A DNA stretch of 6,303 nucleotides from an uncultured Oscillospiraceae bacterium (lineage in GTDB: Bacteria > Bacillota_A > Clostridia > Oscillospirales > Oscillospiraceae). The notes beneath the pieces were generated by a model. That model was not told the origin of the DNA and did not search any database. It saw only the letters and a list, made by a program, of their open reading frames with translations. Shown here piece after piece: positions 1 through 4,714 of this stretch (position 1 is its first letter; the number at the start of each line of letters is the position of its first letter). The stretch is from positions 1-6,303 of the forward strand of contig CAAGIF010000220.1 in assembly GCA_900769845.1 (NCBI GenBank), read 5' to 3'. Both the position numbers and the translations under genes were made by a program.

Positions 1-105
1 AAAACCAACGCCTTCGTACTGCCAGCCGTGGCCGATCAGGTTGTCCCGCTCTTCGGTGGAGCCGGTGTAGAAATGCTCGCCGGTGTTGGGGTTGTACATA
101 CGGAA
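1..105 (-). repeat. DUF5648-type repeat at the C-terminal side of the glycosidase, cut by the window edge
   Basis: Residues 1471-1505 start with FRMYNPNTGEHFYTG and continue STEERDNL...GWQYEGVGF. This matches the first repeat of the neighbouring LRR protein at most positions, and the DNA is also visibly similar (1-108 versus about 5010-5116). More copies may follow beyond base 1. Confidence 0.85.
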
Positions 106-3100
106 CATATGGACAACCTTCCGGGTCTCCACTTCCTCCCGGTGAATGCCGCAGAAATTACAGGTGCCGTCCACATTGTCATCAAAGGTATGCGTCCTGC
201 CTGCCGTTACATCCACAGTGGTGTTGATCAGGAATGCTTCCTTGGGGGCAATGGCGTAGGCATGCATTTCATAGGTATCCGCAGCGTCTGTGCCGAACTG
301 ACACAGGGCCACCGGCGCCTGCCAGACATTGTCCTTCTTCTCCATATCGAACCACTTGAGGCTCTTGCCCTGGCCGACAGTGACAGACCAAACCGCCACG
401 CGAACCTTCTCGATGTTTGCATCGGCACCGGTGATCCGGATCACCATCTGCTTGTTACCCTTGGCTACTTCTGCAGTCATGATGGTACCGCTCTTGACCA
501 GAGCGCCCTGGCTGCCGAACATATAGGTCTTGCCTTCGATGGTGTTGCTGCCGACTGCCAGGTGGCCGTCCTTATAGGCATAATAGGTCTTGCCGTCCAG
601 CTCGAACCAACCGGAATTCACAGGATTGCCTGCCCAGTAGTAGTACCACTTGCCGTTCTTCAGAACGAGGTCGCCGCGGAGCAGCTTGCCGTTGGAGTTA
701 TCGAAGGTATACACAACGCCTTCGCATTCGATCTTGACTGCGGTATAGGTCTTGCCGTCAATGGACAGCTGGAAGGTTTCCTTGCCGGTGCCGTCGGTAA
801 CAAAGTGACCGTTACCGTTGGTGCGGTACCAGGCGGTGCGGTCGCTGTCCGCGCCGCTCTTAACCCAGGCATCTCTCTTGGGATGACCGGCCCAGTAGTA
901 ATAACCGAAGCCGTTGAAGTAGCCCCACAGGGTTCTGCCGTCCTCGGCAAAGTCATAGTAAGCGCCCTTGGCGGTGGCTTCTTCGTCGGGGATCACATGG
1001 GTACCGGTGGTCATAATACCGGTATCGGTATTGAAGTGATAGAGGTTGCCGGAGATCTCACGCCAGCCCCGGGTCATTCTGCCGTTTTCATAGTGATAGG
1101 TATGACCGTCGGACTTCTTGATGAAGCCGGTGTAACCGCCGGTCTGCAGACCGTTGTCGAAGATCAGCTCCACTTCGTCCAGGACCAGCTTGCCGTGCTG
1201 ACCAGCGCCGTTGGCGCTGAAGTAGTAGTGGTCATCGCCCTCGGTGTACCAACCGGAGGTCAGAACGCCGTCCACAGCACAGTAACGGATACCGTTTTCC
1301 AGGAACAGACCGCTGTAACGGGTCTGACCCTTGTTAATGCCGTTTTCGCCGAAGTCATAGTAGAAATTGCCAACCTTCCGCACGCCGGTGTACCGGACGC
1401 CGTTGGCATAGTAGGCATAACCGCCGTCTTCATAGAACCAACCGTTCTTTGTGCTGTTCACCAGGGCGTATTCGTCGGAGAAGTCGCCGCCGTCACCGGT
1501 GATGTAAGCACCCTTGCCCGCTGCGTCATTCAGAGGCTTGATCTGTCCGTTGGGGTTGCTCTGGCCATGCTCATACAGAGCATCGCTGCGGAAGTAGATG
1601 CCGTAGCTCATTTCGCCGCTGTTGGTCAGGGCCAGGCGATCCTTGCTGTCCCAGTTTGCGCCGTCCTTGGGGGTTGCCTTGATACCTTCCAGCGTGATGA
1701 TCACATTGGCAGTTTCAGGATCCACAGCAGCTGCCTGCTTCTTCCAGTTCAGGGTCAGGGTCAGTTCGTTGCTGGCGGCATCCAGCTTCTTGTCCGCCAG
1801 GGTGAAGTAATCGCCGGTGATCTTAATGCCGGAGATATCCACCGCCAGATTGCTGTCAAAGCCCAGCTTGATCTGGATATAGGTCTTTTCGGTGACATAT
1901 TCTGCCAGCTGCAGCAGGAACACATCCTTTGCGTCCTTGCCCAGGATGCCTGCGATCTGAGTCTTCTGCTGGGCAGAAACGGGGATCTCGGAAATATCCA
2001 GTCCGAAGGTATAGGTAGTTGCCATGGGAGCCTTGGTATCCACCACCATATAGGTCATCTGATCTGCGGTGGTTGCATTGGACACCGTGCGTAGCCATGC
2101 CAGACGGCGGCTGCCGCCGGTAGCCTGGTCAAAATCAAAGGCGGGCTTGCCCAGCATAATGGTCATGGTAGCAGTTGCGCTGGGATTCTTGGCAAGCGCA
2201 GCGGTAACCACAACATTCTTGACCGCGGTACCTTCCTTGCCGGTGAATACCAGACCCTTAACAGAGCCAGCCGCAGCATTGCTCAGGGAGAAGGCAAAGT
2301 CGCCTGCCTGGGCAGCAACTGCCTTGCCTGCATACTGAGCTGCCACGGGCAGTTCCACAGCCTTGCCGGGAACGGCACTCATAGTCTTCCGGGTAAAGTA
2401 AACTGCGTCGGGAACAACCACCTGCATGGTCTTGGTTCCCACCACGCGGTTATTGACCACCAGATTTACATCCACCTTGCCGGTCTTAACGCCGGTGAGA
2501 ACACCGTCAGCGGAAATGGATGCCACAGCGGAATCGGAGACCTGCCACACAGCGCCGGCAGGAATCTGAATTTCTGCGCCCACCGTGTTAAAGCCGGTAG
2601 CGGTCATGGAGACCTTGGCGCCCACGGTCAGATAATCCGCATCCGCGCTGATCACAGCCCGGTCAAGGGCGGTGGCGCTGGGCATGGTGGAAACCACGAT
2701 CAGAGAGGTACTGACGCTCCGCTCAAAGCCGTCGGAAGGTCTGTTGACCAGACCCAGTTCCTTCTCGCCAGCCTTCTTGGCAAGGTAAGTGGTGGAGCCG
2801 CCGCCGTCCAGGTTGATAGCATCCACGCAGCCTGCATCCAGCATGATCTGGGCGATTTCCAGCATGCTGCCGCCGCAGGAAACGGGCTCCTGACGGCCGT
2901 CCACAACCAGAAGGACCACCTTGCCGGTTTTGGTAATACCGACAGCCGTCCGGCTTGCGCGGCTGTAGATGTGAGAATCAGAATGACCGGTTGCGATCTT
3001 GCCATCCTTGACCAGGGTAGTACCGAAGTTGTCGATACCTTCCATTACAAGGCCCTGCGTCTTCAGTGCTTCGTATTCTGCCTTAGATGCAATAATAGCG

Positions 3101-4515
3101 CTGCCATCCTTCAAAATACCAAAGAAGCTGTAGCCGTCATGATCCACATCAGGACCCTGATATTCCACACCCTCCATAACCAGCAAACCAGAGGGTTCGC
3201 CGGTGGTCATGTTATAGCCTGCTCCGTTGACAGCGGCAATGATATCGTAATTGGGAATGTAATATTCAGACTCGGGGTTGGAATGTCTTGCCTGGGCAGC
3301 CTCTGCCTGCAGCCGGACACTCTGCATACCCCAGCCCTTGGTGGGATCATTGTCCTTATAGTTGACATAGACATTGACATACTCGCTGGTAATATCTGCA
3401 GTGGTCAGATAGTAGGCCAGCTGTCTGTCATCGGAGGTCTTGCCGGTGCAGATCTCCTGGACAATGCCGGGAGCCAGAGTGGTCTTTTCGGAAGTGAGCT
3501 GTGTCACATAATCTCTGTCACTGCGGTCGGAGAAGTCACCTGCCAGCTGGCAGAGGTAATCTGCAAATGCGTAGCAGCTTGCCTTTCTCAGGTCACCCAG
3601 GTCTGCTGCCGCGAAGGTGCGGCCGCTTTCCAGAGAAGCCACCATCTGATTTCCGGTGTAGCCGCCGAAGACAGCCTGCCGGATATCGCTCCGGTTGGAC
3701 AGGCCGTTCAGCCGGTGCTGCAGGAAATAAGCAGCCCGCTGCTTCTCGGTCAGACCCTGAACGAAGTAACCCTCCATCAGGCTGCTGAGAGCGCCAGATG
3801 CATAGCCCTTCCGGGTCAGTTCCCGAACCAGATAATAGCCGTCCAGATCGGCATAGCAATCCGTTGCGCTGAAGGATGCGCTGTCCTTCATAAAATACTC
3901 CGCGCGGATCTTGTCCACCATATCCTCCAGATCGCCGGAAACGCCCTTCTCGTCTGCCAGATCCAGCAGATCCACCAGATCTGCTGCCCAACCGGCAACA
4001 TCTGCCCGGGCGCTGTTGCAGCCATTGGTGTACAGTGCATCCATCACAGAGAACAGGCGGCCCATATCAGCCGGATCTCCATTGGGCAGAGTCAGCGCCT
4101 CAATGTTCTTCAAACCGGTGACATTGATCTTGCTGCTGTTGGCAGCATTGTGGGCATCTTCCCGGCTGCGGACATATTCGGCAAAATCCGTGTCCTCATA
4201 GCCGGTCATATTATGGATGAGATTGGTATTGTAAGCCTCTGCGCCGGTGCGTACAAACCGGATCACCAGGCCTGCAGGATCTTTGCCGGGATTCTTCGCG
4301 GCAAATTCCACGGCATAGCTTTCCAGAAGCTTGATGCCCTCCAAAAAAGCTTTGTAGTCCAGGATCTTCGCACCGGTATCCGCAGGACTCTGCTGATACT
4401 GGATAAATTCTTCCTGGTGCTGGCCGTATTCTTCTGCCTTTGCAGCCATGGGGAGCATGGGTATAAGCATGCATACCACCAGCAGCAGCGCCAGCGCTTT
4501 CATGCAGTGTTTCAT
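1..4515 (-). CDS. Secreted multidomain phosphodiester glycosidase (NAGPA-type) with cell-wall-binding repeats; 3' end off window
   Basis: Open for 1505 codons from ATG 4515-4513 to base 1, with no stop in the window. The start is set by a strong Shine-Dalgarno 7 nt upstream and a signal peptide at residues 1-27 (hydrophobic core, AKA|EE cleavage). Layout: 28-340 helical, unrecognised; 346-608 phosphodiester glycosidase, with AAVNG (427-431), SRTAVG (521-526), VVDGR (537-541), SCGGS (546-550) and NLDGGGS (568-574); about 612-702 Ig-like (Big_2 type); 703-1023 beta-rich, unassigned; 1024-1343 YG-type wall-binding repeats; about 1348-1438 GBS_Bsp-like; 1442-1459 H...CxxC motif; from 1471 a DUF5648-type repeat. 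The family hydrolyses sugar-phosphodiester bonds; the mammalian member uncovers mannose 6-phosphate. Here the substrate is unknown, and a wall or exopolysaccharide glycosyl phosphodiester is only inferred. The gene has its own promoter, downstream of a terminated LRR-protein gene. Confidence 0.95.
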   Translation of the reverse strand, partial: MKHCMKALALLLVVCMLIPMLPMAAKAEEYGQHQEEFIQYQQSPADTGAKILDYKAFLEGIKLLESYAVEFAAKNPGKDPAGLVIRFVRTGAEAYNTNLIHNMTGYEDTDFAEYVRSREDAHNAANSSKINVTGLKNIEALTLPNGDPADMGRLFSVMDALYTNGCNSARADVAGWAADLVDLLDLADEKGVSGDLEDMVDKIRAEYFMKDSASFSATDCYADLDGYYLVRELTRKGYASGALSSLMEGYFVQGLTEKQRAAYFLQHRLNGLSNRSDIRQAVFGGYTGNQMVASLESGRTFAAADLGDLRKASCYAFADYLCQLAGDFSDRSDRDYVTQLTSEKTTLAPGIVQEICTGKTSDDRQLAYYLTTADITSEYVNVYVNYKDNDPTKGWGMQSVRLQAEAAQARHSNPESEYYIPNYDIIAAVNGAGYNMTTGEPSGLLVMEGVEYQGPDVDHDGYSFFGILKDGSAIIASKAEYEALKTQGLVMEGIDNFGTTLVKDGKIATGHSDSHIYSRASRTAVGITKTGKVVLLVVDGRQEPVSCGGSMLEIAQIMLDAGCVDAINLDGGGSTTYLAKKAGEKELGLVNRPSDGFERSVSTSLIVVSTMPSATALDRAVISADADYLTVGAKVSMTATGFNTVGAEIQIPAGAVWQVSDSAVASISADGVLTGVKTGKVDVNLVVNNRVVGTKTMQVVVPDAVYFTRKTMSAVPGKAVELPVAAQYAGKAVAAQAGDFAFSLSNAAAGSVKGLVFTGKEGTAVKNVVVTAALAKNPSATATMTIMLGKPAFDFDQATGGSRRLAWLRTVSNATTADQMTYMVVDTKAPMATTYTFGLDISEIPVSAQQKTQIAGILGKDAKDVFLLQLAEYVTEKTYIQIKLGFDSNLAVDISGIKITGDYFTLADKKLDAASNELTLTLNWKKQAAAVDPETANVIITLEGIKATPKDGANWDSKDRLALTNSGEMSYGIYFRSDALYEHGQSNPNGQIKPLNDAAGKGAYITGDGGDFSDEYALVNSTKNGWFYEDGGYAYYANGVRYTGVRKVGNFYYDFGENGINKGQTRYSGLFLENGIRYCAVDGVLTSGWYTEGDDHYYFSANGAGQHGKLVLDEVELIFDNGLQTGGYTGFIKKSDGHTYHYENGRMTRGWREISGNLYHFNTDTGIMTTGTHVIPDEEATAKGAYYDFAEDGRTLWGYFNGFGYYYWAGHPKRDAWVKSGADSDRTAWYRTNGNGHFVTDGTGKETFQLSIDGKTYTAVKIECEGVVYTFDNSNGKLLRGDLVLKNGKWYYYWAGNPVNSGWFELDGKTYYAYKDGHLAVGSNTIEGKTYMFGSQGALVKSGTIMTAEVAKGNKQMVIRITGADANIEKVRVAVWSVTVGQGKSLKWFDMEKKDNVWQAPVALCQFGTDAADTYEMHAYAIAPKEAFLINTTVDVTAGRTHTFDDNVDGTCNFCGIHREEVETRKVVHMFRMYNPNTGEHFYTGSTEERDNLIGHGWQYEGVGF
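139..192 (-). other. H...CxxC mini-motif, residues 1442-1459
   Basis: HTFDDNVDGTCNFCGIHRE is close to the 'HTYDnacD.tCNvCG..R' element found in many clostridial surface proteins. The His and the two Cys could bind a metal ion or form a disulfide. It links the GBS_Bsp-like domain to the C-terminal repeat. Its function is not established. Confidence 0.6.
202..474 (-). other. GBS_Bsp-like domain, residues 1348-1438
   Basis: The segment reads EKVRVAVWSVTVGQGKSLKW (1369-1388) followed by WQAPVALCQFG (1398-1408) and ADTYEMHAYA (1412-1421). This is the 'v.vAvWs...gqddl.Wy.a......w...v....h....G.Y.vhaY' pattern of the GBS_Bsp-like repeat found in streptococcal and clostridial wall-associated proteins. 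Its function is unknown; it is usually an accessory beta-sandwich. Confidence 0.72.
487..1446 (-). repeat. Cell-wall-binding (choline/glucan-binding-like) YG repeat array, residues 1024-1343
   Basis: Roughly ten or more degenerate units of about 20 residues with the aromatic-rich pattern G-W-Y-x-(4,6)-Y-Y-F-x-x-x-G, for example WFYEDGGYAYYANGVRYTG, GNFYYDFGENGINKG, SGWYTEGDDHYYFSANG and SGWFELDGKTYYAYKDG. Two units carry an unusual YYYWAG-(N/H)-P element (residues 1292-1298 and 1205-1211). Known relatives bind choline-teichoic acid or glucan. The actual ligand here is not shown; the role is probably non-covalent attachment of the enzyme to the wall or a polysaccharide. Confidence 0.85.
2410..2682 (-). 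other. Bacterial Ig-like (Big_2-type) domain, residues 612-702
   Basis: The segment has the usual order: a strand with LTVGAKVSMTATG (629-641), VWQVSDSAVASISADGVLTG (656-675), then KTGKVDVNLVVNN (677-689). The 'W.vSd..vasIsadGvltg...G...v' pattern is typical of Big_2 folds in exported Bacillota proteins. It probably acts as a spacer between the enzyme and the wall-binding part. Confidence 0.75.
2692..3480 (-). other. Phosphodiester glycosidase (NAGPA/DUF2233-type) catalytic domain, residues 346-608
   Basis: The domain opens with TLAPGIVQEI (346-355), the usual 'pGv' strand, and runs through VRLQAEAAQARHS (400-412), IAAVNGAGYN (426-435), FFGILKDG (464-471), TTLVKDGKIATG (499-510), SRTAVGI (521-527), VVDGR (537-541), the SCGGS loop (546-550) and NLDGGGST (568-575), closing with VNRP...FERSVSTSLIVV (590-608). 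All hallmark motifs of the family are present, so an active enzyme is plausible. The Asp and Gly-rich loop at 570-573 is the strongest signature. Confidence 0.88.
3496..4434 (-). other. Unassigned helical N-terminal region of the glycosidase (residues 28-340)
   Basis: About 310 residues before the catalytic region with an alternating charged/hydrophobic character suggesting alpha helices and few beta-type segments. Recognisable stretches include LKNIEALTLPNGDPADMG and LTEKQRAAYFLQHRLNGLSN. The second resembles a helical scaffold rather than an enzyme motif. I do not recognise a family. It could be specific to large clostridial members of this glycosidase group, where it may support folding or substrate positioning. 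Confidence 0.5.
4435..4515 (-). other. Signal peptide of the glycosidase (residues 1-27)
   Basis: Lys2 and Lys6 precede a hydrophobic run rich in Leu, Val and Met, then AAKA|EE, a good signal peptidase I site after Ala27. Cys15 sits in LVVC within the hydrophobic core; the residue before it is Val, not Gly, Ala or Ser, so a lipoprotein site is unlikely. The mature protein would be exported by Sec. Confidence 0.85.
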
Positions 4516-4522
4516 AAATTTT

Positions 4523-4533
4523 CTTCCTTTCCT
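4523..4533 (-). promoter_or_regulatory. Ribosome binding site of the glycosidase gene
   Basis: The minus strand reads AGGAAAGGAAG, a purine-rich Shine-Dalgarno sequence ending 7 nt before ATG 4515-4513. It favours this start over the in-frame ATG four codons later (4503-4501), which would also keep the signal-peptide hydrophobic core but lie too far from the site. Confidence 0.8.
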
Positions 4534-4549
4534 GAGAATTCTGATAGCT

Positions 4550-4578
4550 ATTATATATGGGATCGGCGAATTTCGCAA
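4550..4578 (-). promoter_or_regulatory. Sigma-A-type promoter of the glycosidase gene
   Basis: On the minus strand a -35 box TTGCGA (4578-4573; 4 of 6 to TTGACA) is followed by exactly 17 nt and a perfect -10 box TATAAT (4555-4550). Transcription would begin near 4543, leaving a short leader of about 28 nt that is mostly the ribosome binding site. The position between the upstream terminator and the gene start fits independent transcription. Confidence 0.72.
4566..4576. promoter_or_regulatory. 11-bp perfect palindrome overlapping the -35 box; possible operator
   Basis: GCGAATTTCGC is a perfect inverted repeat around one central base and overlaps the -35 element (4578-4573). A wider AATTT-N7-AAATT inverted repeat (4569-4585) overlaps it. 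A regulator bound here would block the promoter. No regulator gene is in the window and short palindromes arise by chance, so this is only a candidate. Confidence 0.25.
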
Positions 4579-4674
4579 GCAAATTACGCTCGCATTGGTG
4601 AAATTTAAATGTTTTCGGCAATATGTACCAAAGAAAAGCCGTCCGTTTCTCCTGTATGCCCTGTTAAAGGACAA
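4579..4674. other. Intergenic stretch between terminator and promoter, no gene seen
   Basis: About 95 nt with no credible ORF, tRNA or structured RNA recognised. The part next to the -35 box is AT-rich (AAATTTAAAT at 4601-4610) and could act as an upstream promoter element, but nothing proves it. Confidence 0.5.
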
Positions 4675-4705
4675 GCTCCCGACCCGGAATCCCCGGATCG
4701 GGAGC
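4675..4705 (-). terminator. Rho-independent terminator of the LRR-protein gene
   Basis: Read on the minus strand, a 13-bp GC-rich stem (GCTCCCGATCCGG pairing with CCGGGTCGGGAGC) encloses a 5-nt loop (GGATT). The only imperfection is one U-G wobble on this strand, which would be an A-C mismatch on the plus strand, supporting minus-strand use. It begins 10 nt after the TAA stop and is followed by TTGTCCTTTA, a broken rather than perfect U-tract. It probably uncouples the LRR gene from the glycosidase gene, though some readthrough is possible. Confidence 0.8.
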
Positions 4706-4714
4706 ATAACAGGA

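Noticed and set aside
28..2094. 688-codon open frame on the plus strand
   Set aside because: It is the codon-aligned antisense of the glycosidase gene. Its protein is a low-complexity run of V, I, A and G with no domain pattern, and it exists only because the real gene avoids TTA, CTA and TCA. The minus frame has a signal peptide and clear domains.
1856..2098. 80-codon minus-strand ORF within the glycosidase gene
   Set aside because: Out-of-frame shadow inside a continuous, well-supported coding region; there is no frameshift in the main frame here.
4471..4473. Lipoprotein cysteine (Cys15) in the glycosidase signal peptide
   Set aside because: The residue before Cys is Val, which does not fit a lipobox, and a good signal peptidase I site follows at AKA|EE.
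2971..4608. 545-codon open frame on the plus strand, GTG start
   Set aside because: Same antisense frame as the previous one, crossing the promoter and start of the real gene. No Shine-Dalgarno and no recognisable domain.
4211..4621. 136-codon minus-strand ORF crossing the intergenic region
   Set aside because: It overlaps the glycosidase start in another frame and runs through its promoter and ribosome binding site. The composition is that of a frame-shifted shadow.
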